A model generated the notes under the pieces. That model did no database searches, was not told the DNA's origin, and was given only the letters and a program-made list of their open reading frames with translations. Positions 53,443 to 63,700 of a DNA stretch of 64,000 nt are shown here, piece by piece. Location: the NCBI GenBank assembly GCA_009760885.1, contig CM019704.1:12546303-12610302 (forward strand), given 5' to 3'. The stretch comes from Achatina immaculata (lineage: Eukaryota > Mollusca > Gastropoda > Stylommatophora > Achatinidae). The position numbers and the translations under genes were made by a program. The first letter of the stretch is position 1, and every line of letters starts with the position of its first letter.

Positions 53443-54327
53443 GTATTTTACAAGCCCACCGATAGCCACACCTATCTGCTTTACACCTCCTCCCATCCTG
53501 AGGCCTGTAAGAACTCCATCCCATATTCCCAACTCCTCCGTCTTCGCCGCATATGTCAGGATAATTTGGACTTTTTAGATCAGTCCAACAAGTTATTAGA
53601 ATTTTTCCGTCATCGCCACTACCCAGAAAAGGTCCTTCATAAAGCCTTCAACCATATCCAACTAGTGAGCCGCAAAGAAGTATTCAGGAAAAAGCCTGTT
53701 ACTCCATCTGACAGAGTTAAGTTGGTACTGCCTTTCCACCCACACGGTCAGATGGTTAAGAAAATCCTTTATCGTCATCTGCCGATAATCCAACTCGACT
53801 CCGACACTCGTAACATTTTCTCTGAAGCACCCCTATTGGCATACAAACGTGAGCCAAACCTTAAGGACATCCTCGTCCACAGCCACTTGAAGCAGAGCCT
53901 TACGTATGTTGGCACCAGAAAATGTAACCGCCCCCGCTGCGTTACCTGCCCTGTAGTTTGGGAAACGAAAACAATCACCTTTCCCAAAACTATCCTCACT
54001 CTTCATGAGGGATTCACATGCGAGTCCCAAAATGTGATATATGTCATCGTGTGCAAAAGATGCAGGATAATATATATCGGTGAGACTGGCCTCAGATTAG
54101 GGGACCGCATGCAAAAACATCTGTATGACATCACCCAGCATGCTTCGAAACCAGTCCCAAATCATTTCAATGGCCCCAACCACAGAGGCAAATCTGATTT
54201 TCTGGTAACAGCCATTAAACAATGTCATGCAGATGATACAAGCCGCCTGGCACTTGAGAACCGCTGCATTCAAAATTATGGGACGCTGGAACCACATGGG
54301 TTAAACTCGCTGTTTAGTTACACGTAA
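53443..54327 (+). pseudogene. PLE-1 RT C-terminus plus GIY-YIG nuclease, intact segment
   Basis: The best PLE-1 coding copy, open from 53443 (VFYKPTDSHTYLLYTSSHPE) to the stop at 54327. Blocks: SIPYSQLLRLRRICQD (typical PLE RT end), FRHRHYPEKVLHKAF, DRVKLVLPFHPHG, RKCNRPRCVTCP (Cys knuckle), NVIYVIVCKRCRIIYIGETG and LRLGDRMQKHLYDI (GIY-YIG with its Arg), NHFNGPNHRGKSDF, ALENRCIQNYG. By family, the nuclease nicks target DNA for reverse transcription. The RT palm lies upstream of the truncation, so the copy is defective despite its open frame. Met at 53566 is an internal Met. Confidence 0.92.
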
Positions 54328-54909
54328 CATCATCTTCTTCAATCATTATAGTACCTCTCCACTAAATGCACCCCTTCTTACTTTTCAAACTTCCTCACAG
54401 CATCACTCTGCAACCCCGCTATTTTCTCTGCAACACCTCTTCCCCAATCACCTGTTTCAAATTCTCCTAGCTAGGCCAGTAGTGCGTCACTCTCTCTCCC
54501 CTCCCCGGTTCCCCATCCACTTCCCCCAGTTACAACCCACCGACCACATGTCACAGGTCTCTATTTAAACAATTTCCACGTCCTACCAGATCCATTCCTG
54601 ACACACACCGCCAGACAAGCCACACCTTGCAATTTACAGCTAAGTACTCCTTTAAAAAACTTTTTTTTTTTTTTTTTTAACAGTATTCATGTAAATCTAT
54701 ACTTTATCTCCTCTCCCTATTTCTTCGTCCTGTATGTTTTTGTATGATTAAGGCTCACGCCGAAACGTCACAACTTTGTAATCGTTAAGTAATAAAGCTG
54801 CTCCTACTTTTTTCCAATTTTATACATTCTAGTATCACAGCTTTACTGCAGTGTTTAGTGTATAGTTGTATACTTATACACCAATTATTGTGTTACGTAG
54901 TAGATTACA

Positions 54910-55196
54910 GACCTTCTACTTCAGCCACATTTATCTATTCCACTCACTGTTTTCTCAGCCTGATTACCATTATATTCCTCTCTCTCCTTCCTGCTTTCCT
55001 CTTTACTACCAACCTATCACACCTCATAAATCTTTATTTAAACATATACATTACTCCACCATATGCACTCTCAGACACAGTTTCTTGCATGTCACAGCTA
55101 ATTTCTCTCTTTTTTTTCTCTATTTTTTTCCTATTCTTATTTGTTGTATATCATTTGTGTGAATTTATGTTTTATTTTCTTTCTCTATTTTTTTGT
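54910..55196 (+). mobile_element. Old PLE-type 3' untranslated fragment, part 1
   Basis: A diverged relative of the PLE-1 3' untranslated region (CTTTATTTAAACATATAC, a C-rich stretch, TTTGTGTGAATTTATGTTTT, TTCTTTCTCTATTTTTTT). It is interrupted by RTE-D and continues at 58235 with TCCCGTATGTTTTTGTATGA. Confidence 0.72.
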
Positions 55197-55291
55197 TGTA
55201 GGAAACACCTGGTTTAAACAACATCCTCGAAGACTGGCAACATGGTGCAGCCCAGACAAAAAGACTTTTAACCAGATAGACTACATATTAA
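55197..55291 (+). pseudogene. RTE-D copy 2, endonuclease part left of the piggyBac-like insertion
   Basis: Reads GNTWFKQHPRRLATWCSPDK and TFNQIDYIL, the late endonuclease of an RTE element, up to a TTAA at 55288-55291. The frame continues exactly after the second TTAA at 56029. The 5' end of the RTE copy is truncated here and abuts the old PLE tail. Confidence 0.88.
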
Positions 55292-56028
55292 CTCATCCCA
55301 GGGCATAGTCATCCCATACATATTAACTACATATTAACTCATCCCAAGCCATAGTCGCTATAGTGATAACTTCCAGTTACTGAGTTGCGTGCCATAGTCG
55401 TTATAGTGATAATTCATTTGTTTCAATAAAACAACCGGTGTAATATTTAGATTATACATATTTCGTCCGCGTTTCCGGTGACATTTTTCAAAATGGTGAA
55501 AGAGTCCTTAGTTACGAGTGATGCCAAGCAAGAAAAAGGAAGAGAAACATAGAAAATTTTCAATTTTTGATGATGTAGATAGGGGTATGGACATGGCCTG
55601 TGACCACCCCACTGCTCTTGAATGTATCCCAAGTAGATCTAGACATATTTAGACGACTGGCGAAGTTGTTAAGAGGTTAATTCAGACATTAATTTAGCGA
55701 GAATGCAACACAGAATCACAATACGAGATCGACAAGTAGATCTAGACATCTTAGATGGTAAGTAGTGTAGATCTAGACCTAGCCAATGGTGAGCTGGGCA
55801 CAGTCATTGCCTAAAAACATCACGTTACTTCTTTTTTCCTAAAAAACTCTGCATTTATGAAATTTTCATACATTTAGTTATACTTTGAAACATAATAAGT
55901 ACACGGAAGTACATGGAAATACTGTTTTCCATTCCATTTTACAACTATACCCCTTAACAAATCAAGACCCGCGCTTTTATTTCGGCACCAACTGAACATC
56001 AGTGTTTTTTCCTGTGGCACAGGAAGAG
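55292..56028. mobile_element. Non-autonomous piggyBac-like element in the RTE-D endonuclease
   Basis: A 737-bp insert bounded by TTAA on both sides (55288-55291 and 56029-56032). Ends are CTCATCCCAGGGCATAG on the left and, inverted on the right, CTCTTCCTGTGCC. Its last 190 bp resemble the right end of the piggyBac at 60778-64000 (ACAACTATACCCC, then TTTCGGCAC or TTGGCAC, and TTTTTTCC...GGCAC). The left end is followed by a second, near-copy of TTAACTCATCCCA at 55337. It has no transposase, so it would need one supplied in trans. Confidence 0.85.
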
Positions 56029-57678
56029 TTAATCAACAAACGATTCTGCAATGCATTACTGACAACAAAAACCATGCCAGGAGCTGACTGCAACAGTGAC
56101 CATGACCCACTCTGTGGAAAAATTAGAATAAAGCTAAAGAAAGCATGCAGAAAACTGAGAAACATCAAACTGAATACAGAACTTCTTAAAAATGACCAAG
56201 AACTGCGAGAACAATACAAAGTTATTATAACAAATAGATACAATGCAATAGGAAAGATAAATAGTATAGATGAACAATGGGCAATGTTAAGAGATTCTAT
56301 CCACCAAACTATTAAGGAGATAATACCACCAAAAAAAGATGCCTCTAAAAATAAATGGATGACAGACGACATCTTAGGACTGATGGACAAGAGGAGGAGG
56401 AGTAAAAATAAAGAGGAAAAATATAGCAAGATAAATAAAGAAATAAGACGCAAATGCAGAGAAGCAAAAGAAGTGTGGTTAAATGAACAGTGCAGACAAA
56501 CAGATGACTTTCATAATAAAAACAGCAAAAACATGCACAAACGAATTAGTGAATTCACAGGCAGGAAAACAAAATATACCACAGGATGCCTGAAATCAAA
56601 AGAAGGTAAAATGTTAGTGGGAAAAGAAGACATTGTGGACAGATGGACAGAATACATCGGTGAGCTATATGGAGGAGAAAGATCAGAATTAACACCAGAT
56701 ACTGAAAACTGTGATGGACCGCCAATACTTGAAGATGAAATCATAGATGCCATCAAACACATGAAGAAAGGAAAAGCGACTGGGCCTGATAATATAACAA
56801 TAGAAGAAATAGAGGCACTAGAGGAGACAGGAATACAAATAATAACCAAGTTACTGAATGACATTTACAACAGTGGTTATATTCCCAGTGACCTGATTAA
56901 ATCCACGTTTATAGCACTACCAAAGAAACCAGGTGCAAAGGAATGTGACGACCACCGGACTATCAGCCTCTCATGTCACATAACGAAGCTACTTCTGAGA
57001 ATAATTATGAGAAGAACAAGGAAAAAGATAAAAATGGAAATAGCAGATGAACAGTTTGGATTTGTTGAAGGAAAGGGAACACACAATGCCATTTATGCTT
57101 TACGAACACTAACAGAAAGAGCTTTAGAAGTACAGAAAGATGTCTACTTATGCTTAATTGATTACACCAAGGCATTTGACAAGGTGAAACATAATGAAAT
57201 TATTAAAATGCTTGAAGACATCAATATAGATGGCAAAGACCTGAGGATTGTAAAACATCTATACTGGCAGCAAGAAGCAGCAGTTCGAGTTGAAAATAGA
57301 ATTGGAAAATATCAACCTATAAAACAAGGGGTGCAACAAGGATGTATACTATCTCCAGACCTTTTTTCTCTGTATAGCGAGAATATTCTAAGAACAATCA
57401 TCACAGAACCAGGCATAAAAATTGGAGGATACAATATTAACAACCTTCGGTATGCTGACGACACAGTACTGATAGCTGAGAACCAACAAGACCTGCAAAA
57501 TCTCTTGGATAAAATGGCCAAAGAAAGTGAACAGAAAGGCCTTACTTTGAACATCAAAAAGACAGAGACTATGGTTATATCTAAGAAACAGAATCCACCA
57601 GCATGCAGTATAAAATTAAACGGAACTATTCTAAAGCAGGTGCAGAAATTCAAATATCTTGGAGCAGTAAAAACTTAG
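56002..57678 (+). pseudogene. RTE-D reverse transcriptase, 558-codon open frame
   Basis: After about ten codons contributed by the piggyBac-like insert, the frame reads the endonuclease end (MPGADCNSDHDPL, the SDH box), a basic linker (NKWMTDDILGLMDKRRRSKN) and a full RT: MKKGKATGPDNITIEEIEAL, GFVEGKGTHNAIYALRT, LCLIDYTKAFDKVKHN (motif A), KQGVQQGCILSPDLFSLYSE (motif B) and INNLRYADDTVLIAENQQDL (motif C). A small deletion at about 57670 shifts the frame before the C-terminal domain, which continues at 57603-57806 and 57890-58213. The RT core has no visible lesion. The apparent Met at 56002 lies in the insert and is not the natural start. Confidence 0.9.
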
Positions 57679-58234
57679 ATGGGAAATGCAGAACAGAAAT
57701 TAGGAACAGAATAGGCCAAGCAAAGACTACATTTCAGAGAATGAGAAACATATTAGCCAACACATCCTTATCAATGAATGTTAGAAAACGAGTCCTAAAA
57801 TGCTAACTTGAACCTATCTTGTTATATGAACAATAGGCAAATCTGTCCAAAAATCATTGGAAGCAGCAGAAATGTGATTTATTAGATGAATGTTGCGAAT
57901 CCCCTGGACAGTAAAAATAACTAATGAAGAATGTATGAGAAGAGCTAGAGAGACAAAAAACCTTGTCAAAAAGATAAGAAAGAGACAATGTACTTTCATA
58001 GGACATGTAATGAGAAGAGGGGGCATTGAAAATATTATAACAACAGGAAAAATAGAAGGAAGAAGATCAAGAGGAAGACCAAGAGAAATGATACTGGACA
58101 GTCTGACGGGATGGTGTGAGAGGAGATCACCAACTGAACTGACTGCCTGCATGAAGGATCGTGTACTCTGGAGAAGCATAATAGCCAACGCCAGTCGGCA
58201 CAGCACCCGATGATGATGATGATGATGATTTTTT
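56029..58234 (+). mobile_element. RTE-D LINE copy 2, main part
   Basis: Continues the endonuclease after the piggyBac-like insert and runs to the (GAT)n tail at 58207-58228. An 8 to 10 bp T-rich direct repeat (ATTTTTTTGT at 55187-55196, ATTTTTTGT at 58228-58236) probably is its target duplication in the old PLE tail. It is near identical to copy 1 at 41818-43813 over the shared part. Confidence 0.9.
57890..58213 (+). pseudogene. RTE-D C-terminal domain
   Basis: Open segment reading MLRIPWTVKITNEECMRRAR, QCTFIGHVMRRGGIENIITT, GKIEGRRSRGRPREMILDSL and LWRSIIANASRHSTR, the conserved tail of this RTE group. It is separated from the RT by two frame breaks (about 57670 and 57806-57890). Confidence 0.88.
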
Positions 58235-58390
58235 GTCCCGTATGTTTTTGTATGAGTAAGTCACAACTTTATGCTTGTTAACTAATAAAGCTGTTCTCAC
58301 TTTTGTTTTTAAATAGTCTATTATCATAGCTTTACTATGGTGGCTTCATGTATATTTATAGTCTTATATACACTTATACTAAAAAACTGT
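58235..58390 (+). mobile_element. Old PLE-type 3' fragment, part 2
   Basis: Resumes after RTE-D with TCCCGTATGTTTTTGTATGA, GTCACAACTTTATGC, TAATAAAGCTGTTCTCACTT and a TATCATAGCTTTACT terminal block equivalent to that at 54831. The stem GGCTCACGCC is deleted. Confidence 0.78.
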
Positions 58391-58560
58391 TTGCACATCA
58401 TACATAACGTGCACACATAAACCATTGCTGGATTTACCAATTAATCTCCATTAACCACATATAGTTCTCATATAACCTCAACTCACTCTCCAGCTGATGG
58501 AAGCTAACAAAAAGCTATTAAATATTCCAAAATAAAACAGCTAAAGAATTGTTTACTAAC

Positions 58561-58642
58561 TTGTACTGCCATCAGGTCCAATAGAATCCAGAGTACGAAG
58601 TGGGTGAGCTGAACACATGGTAGTGCTGAATCTCCAAAACTC
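58561..58642 (-). CDS. TRPV-like channel exon, after the ankyrin repeats
   Basis: An 82-bp exon; the acceptor is TTTATGTCTGCCAG and the donor ACAA|GTTAGT. It encodes EFWRFSTTMCSAHPLRTLDS and IGPDGST plus one base. It matches the conserved EFWRYSN.TCSAYPLNALD...PDG block after the ankyrin repeats in invertebrate TRPV channels. Phase 0 in (from DSI at 60048), phase 1 out (the base completes Asn before WNSAL at 41434). Confidence 0.92.
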
Positions 58643-58825
58643 CTGGCAGACATAAACAATGTGCGATATATTTATTACGCTTAGAAAAATGTTGGTGAGA
58701 AGTACATAGTTTACATTAAAGACATTTACAGATCTCCTTACACACACATAGTGGGCCATAACATAACTACAACATGTGAAGAAAAATGTCTAAATATTTC
58801 CCAAATCTACTTTTGACTGCAGCAA

Positions 58826-59060
58826 GAAGCTACACAATTTCAAGCACACTACATCTATTTATAACATATGCAGGTAGCTAAACAGTTTCAAGCACACTAA
58901 ATCTACTTATGTATGACAGATGCAGGTAGATAAACAGTTTCAAGCACACTATATCTACTTACGTATGACAGATGCAGGTAGATAAACAGTTTCAAGCACA
59001 CTAAATCTACTTTTGACTGTTGTAGGTAGCTAAACAGTTCAAGAGCACTATGTCTACTTC
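58826..59060. repeat. Minisatellite, about 51-bp unit, 4 to 5 copies
   Basis: Units contain TAAACAGTTTCAAGCACACT and ATGACAGATGCAGGTAG. Confidence 0.9.
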
Positions 59061-59219
59061 TGACAAACAAGGTTGATCCAGTTACATGCACAATGTATAA
59101 TAAGTAAGAATGGGGGGGGGTGCTATCTCGGTAACCTTTGGTGAAAAGTGTGTACAAGCAAAGCTATAAAAGCTTGGATGAAAATCTGAGAGGTGCGATA
59201 CCAAAATATGATTGGCTGA

Positions 59220-59708
59220 CAGTAAGAGAGTGTATAAGAACGGAACAGGGATGACATAAGAAAGTGTGTAAGAAGGGAGCAGGGATGACAGTAAGAAAGT
59301 ATGTAAGAAGGGAGCAGGGATGACAGTAAGAAAGTATGTAAGAAGGGAGCAGGGATGACAGTAAGAAAGTATGTAAGAAGGGAGCAGGGATGACAGTAAG
59401 AAAGTATGTAAGAAGGGAGCAGGGATGACAGTAAGAAAGTGTGTAAGAAGGGAGCAGGGATGACAGTAAGAAAGTATGTAAGAAGGGAGCAGGGATGACA
59501 GTAAGAAAGTGTGTAAGAAGGGAGCAGGGATGACAGTAAGAAAGTATGTAAGAAGGGAGCAGGGATGACAGTAAGAAAGTATGTAAGAAGGGAGCAGGGA
59601 TGACAGTAAGAAAGTGTGTAAGAAGGGAGCAGGGATGACAGTAAGAAAGTGTGTAAGAAGGGAGCAGGGATGACAGTAAGAAAGTGTGTAAGAAGGGAGC
59701 AGGGATGA
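59220..59708. repeat. Minisatellite, 35-bp unit, 14 copies
   Basis: Uniform units with GAAGGGAGCAGGGATGACAG and TAAGAAAGTATGT. TATGT and TGTGT variants alternate. Minus-strand frames of about 200 residues are open through the array without coding support. Confidence 0.95.
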
Positions 59709-60047
59709 GTCAAGCCAATACACAGATGGGCAGAATAAAATAAATGTAATTCAATCTGTTCTATTCTGCACCATTTTCTTCTTCTAAATCTCTATTATAT
59801 TATTTCTGACATTCCAAGGTCGTAATCCATTTTTATCTGTCCAATTTTGAGGCTTCTCTATCTGTTTCGTAGCATTAAACTTTTTTATTATTATATATTA
59901 TATTCATTCCATTCTACAAGAGTAGATTATATGTAGTTGTGCTACAGTTGTTTACTTTGTTAGTGAACAAAGCTAAAAATAATTATAGTTATTTGAAACG
60001 TTACTAAAGAAAGCTGACAAAAACAAAAATTAATCTTGAGTACTCAC
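59709..60047. other. Intron sequence, nothing recognised
   Basis: AT-rich; no feature found. Confidence 0.45.
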
Positions 60048-60191
60048 AATACTATCTATATCCAACATCTCCTTGAATATAATATGTCTTCCGAGCTTGC
60101 AGGCTAAGGTCAAGGGTGTTAGGTTCTGGTTGTTCTTAATATTGGTACTGGCTGGTAGTTTGTGATGACGAACTGCATATTTGTACATATC
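60048..60191 (-). CDS. TRPV-like channel exon, last ankyrin repeat
   Basis: A 144-bp, 48-codon exon, phase 0 at its 3' end. The acceptor is CATGTATACAG and the donor ATT|GTGAGT. It encodes DMYKYAVRHHKLPASTNIKN, NQNLTPLTLACKLGR and HIIFKEMLDIDSI. NxxxLTPLTLACKLGR is the ankyrin motif strongly conserved in TRPV channels (usually NNQGLTPLTLSCKLGR). In the cell this cytoplasmic ankyrin domain assembles and regulates the channel. Upstream exons with the other ankyrin repeats are not found up to 64000 and should lie beyond the right edge. Confidence 0.93.
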
Positions 60192-60773
60192 CTGTATACA
60201 TGAGACAGAAACTGTCTATTGTAAAACTAGAAACAAGATTTTAAAGACAGGAAATTAGATAAGCAAATTAATTCTGCAATTTAAGGTGGGAAATCATGTA
60301 GGTATCTCATGGTTGTAACAGCTAAATCCAAGGACATTTTTATGAATGGCTTGAGGTGATGGACTACTTTAAGTAATAAACATTTGGTCACTAAAACATT
60401 AAGTGGATCATATCACTTCAAAAAGGTACTGACTGCAGCCATTTTCTTCACCTTGAATCTGATGAAAACTTCAAGTCTGACATAGTGGCCTAGTTTTATC
60501 AGCTACCTGTAACTTGGTTTAGGAACAAAAACTGCTTCTGCTCAGTTTTGCAGTTTACACTCAAGTATACTTCAATAATGAAAACAAAATAAATTTACAA
60601 AAATCTTGGCACACTTATTCTGATTTTGTTATTTCCCTTCTTGGAGTCTCTAATTCTAATTAATTCTAATTCTGAGGAATTGTCACTTGACACTTGTCTC
60701 TTTCCACTTGCCATGTGATATAAAATTTTTTTGGAAAGTTTGAAAGAAACTTTATTTTTTAATTCATTAAAGT
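60192..60773. other. Intron sequence, nothing recognised
   Basis: No exon, repeat or RNA gene was recognised before the piggyBac left end. Confidence 0.45.
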
Positions 60774-63700
60774 TTAACTCTTCCCCTGGCGGCGATATTA
60801 CAGTGCGGTCTTCTGGCTAGTTCACTACGGACCGAAATCACTATAGTAATTTTTGGTCCATTTCGGTGAAAAACCATACTCAAATTTGGCTCAGATGTTA
60901 TCTGCGCATGTCAGAATTACCTGGCATCCAGCAACCATTTTTTCAGTCTTTGTTTGATTTTCTGTGAATATTTTTCAAACTTTAGTCAAAAATGGACACG
61001 CCCTCTGACAAGACAAGTGTTACTGGTGTGCCCCAGTTAGGTCTCAACCAGAAAGACGGGCCACACTAGGTGCTAGACGGTTATTTCAGATAATATCTCA
61101 TAAACAATCTTCTGACTATGATGACATTTCTTTTGAGTATGCTTTTGGCAGTGAATCTGATAGAAAAGTTGACATTGATAGTGACAATGTCTCAGACCGT
61201 GAATCTGACTGCTTCTAACAATGAAACTGATTCAGACAATGCTTGTGATGATTCAAATTTTGAGACTGTAGTTAGTGATAGTGACCGCCATCCCCCGACA
61301 AGTACTGTAGCTCCTGTCAGTTCTGCTCCTCCACCTAAATGGGCAAAGAGGAATGTTTCTGCGGTTCAAACAGCAAATGCAAAACCAGTTTCGACATGGA
61401 GAGCAGCACAGACAGATGAAGAAGTAGGTAATGCTACTGCTGATGATGATGGCAGTGGTGTCTTGCTGAATCTTGGCACTGATAGGACACCTATGAGCTT
61501 TTTCCTGGCACTGTTCACAGAAGATATTTTGAACAGTCTCATTAACAGCATAAATGATTATGCTGCTAAGAAACTTAGCCAAACTGCTAGTCTCAAAAAG
61601 TGCAGTAGACTACATCAGTGGGTACCTGTTTGTCGTTATGAAATGTACAAATTTCTGTCAACACTCATAGCCATGAGCATTCTACGTAAACCCAAAGTCA
61701 ATGATTACTGGACAACCAAATGTTATTCACACAGTCCATTCTTTGGTGAGATGTTTTCAAGGAATCAGTTCCAATTGATATACGACACCATGTTGCATGT
61801 CAGTGAAGCTGATAGTGAAGGCAAGTAAAAAATTGAACCTTTTGTCAATCAGTTATTGTCATCATTTCAGGCAGCCTTTTACCCGTTCAGTGATATGAGT
61901 CTTGATGAGATGGTAACTGGCTACAAGGGACGCTGGAGACACAGACAGTTCAATGCCAGCAAGCCATCTAAATACCACATCAAGAACTACAGCCTTTTGA
62001 CTCCATCACAGGTTATGTTTTCAACCTGTTGGTTTATTTTGAGAAAGACACCTCTTACGCCTCTACCAGTGCTGACACTTCCACTCATGCTGAGAAAGTG
62101 TCTGAGACTCTGCTGCAGCCAATCAGATCTTCACATCACAGTTTTGCACACAGGTATTACACCAGTCTTCCACTCGTTGAATACTTGCAGTCCAAAAGCC
62201 ACAACTACAATGGCACAGTGAATGTCAACCATAAAGGTTTTCCTCCTGAGCTAAAAAATAAGAATATAGCTAAAAAAAAAAAAACCATCTACTATGTGAA
62301 AGATGATGGTGAGAATAAAATTCTCTATGTCGCCTGGAAAGACATGGCTACAAAGAAAACTATCCATGTTGTGACAACACGTGGACAAGCCATGGCAATT
62401 CGTATTGTCCAAGAACAGGAACAAGACGAGGAGGGGTTTGAAAAGCCCACCATCATTCAAACTTATAACAAGTGTATGAATGGATGTGACAGGATTGACC
62501 AAATTGGGTCATACTATGGCTTGCATTCAAGAAAAACAGTGAAGTGATGGAAGAAGATATTCACTTGGACTTTGGAAGTTGTACAGGTGAATGCTCAAAT
62601 ATTATATATATTATCTCATGAGGATATACTTGCCAGGGGAAATTCATCTCTAGCCTGGTTCAAGGAACAACTAATTGAAGGCTTGAGCTCCCCGGCAAGC
62701 AGCAGCACCATTCCTGGTGTTAGTACTGCAGCTCCCAGGTCACTGGGAAAGAGAGAAAATGCTCCAGCAGATTTTAGGTACCAAGATGCTCACCTGGTTG
62801 ACATGGACAAAAACACTAGGAACTGTGTCCACTGTTCCAGACCTGATAAGGTCATCCGCACAAAGTACTACTGCACAACATGCCTGGACAGACCTCATCT
62901 GTGTCCCAAAGAATGTTTTGAGAAATATCATAAGCAATCTTTGGCATGATGCTACTGCTTCCACAACTGTGCTGTCTGCATTTTTTATTTGGGCCAACTC
63001 TTTGTATTTATACCATCTTTATTATACAATTCTTGGACTGGAGACAGTGGATGACAGTGCATTGTACAGTGTTCATGTGTTGTACATATATTCTGTACAT
63101 AATATTTTTTTCCTTTATTTTTCACTTTTCATATTTTCTGTAGATAATGTTTTTATGCCTGTTATGTACATAGCAAATGTATACTGCTTTGTGGTTTTTT
63201 TTTGTTGTGGTGTTTGTCTGCTGGCTGCCAGCTGAAAAGTTTTCAAAAGTTCAGGAAAAGTTGTGAGAATATTTTATGAGGAATTCCATTTACCATCACA
63301 GTCATTGAGTTTTTGGCACAAGAACAGGAAAAGTGCAGATTTCAAGTTCATGATATGGAACTTTGCAATATTCAATTTATTCTATGATCATGCTGCACAG
63401 TTTATGGAATATTTATGAAAAGTTTATGAAAAGTTGTGCCAAAATTTTGAACATTCTATGAGAGGAATTCCATTTACCATCAACTGCATGCTGGACAGTT
63501 TGTGCAACACAGCTTTCACCGCAGCCAACAGCAGCTCTTTCACTGCCCTTTTCAGGGCCACCCAAAATTTCAGGAAATTCATCCACTGTGTTGATCTGCA
63601 AGCAAAGAGTTCTAAATGTTTTCTGTTGTGTTTGTGTTTTTGTTTGCTTGTTTCTGCAAATTTGTGCACAAAATGATTACATTTCATGTCAAGATTTCCA

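Larger units (their letters stand above)
52408..54895. mobile_element. PLE-1 foldback copy with 14-bp target duplication
   Basis: Two PLE-1 copies joined head to head: minus at 52408-53436 and plus at 53437-54895. The arms 52408-53436 (1029 bp) and 53803-54830 (1028 bp) are nearly identical inverted copies around a 366-bp single-copy spacer. CGTAGTAGATTACA flanks the whole unit at 52394-52407 and 54896-54909, so both parts arrived in a single event. The right end has 65 bp of terminal sequence (54831-54895) that the left lacks. Confidence 0.94.

Noticed and set aside
52912..53532. 206-residue protein with a novel N-terminus before the PLE nuclease
   Set aside because: The first 30 residues are antisense of the head-to-head plus copy; the real segment starts at the foldback junction (53436).
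41818..58234. Retrovirus or LTR retrotransposon
   Set aside because: No LTRs, protease, integrase or gag; the RTs are non-LTR type with APE endonuclease and simple-repeat tails.
58903..59723. Hydrophobic proteins on the minus strand (LLPSYILSYCHPCSLL repeats)
   Set aside because: Open only because a 35-bp array lacks stops; hydrophobicity comes from pyrimidine-rich units.
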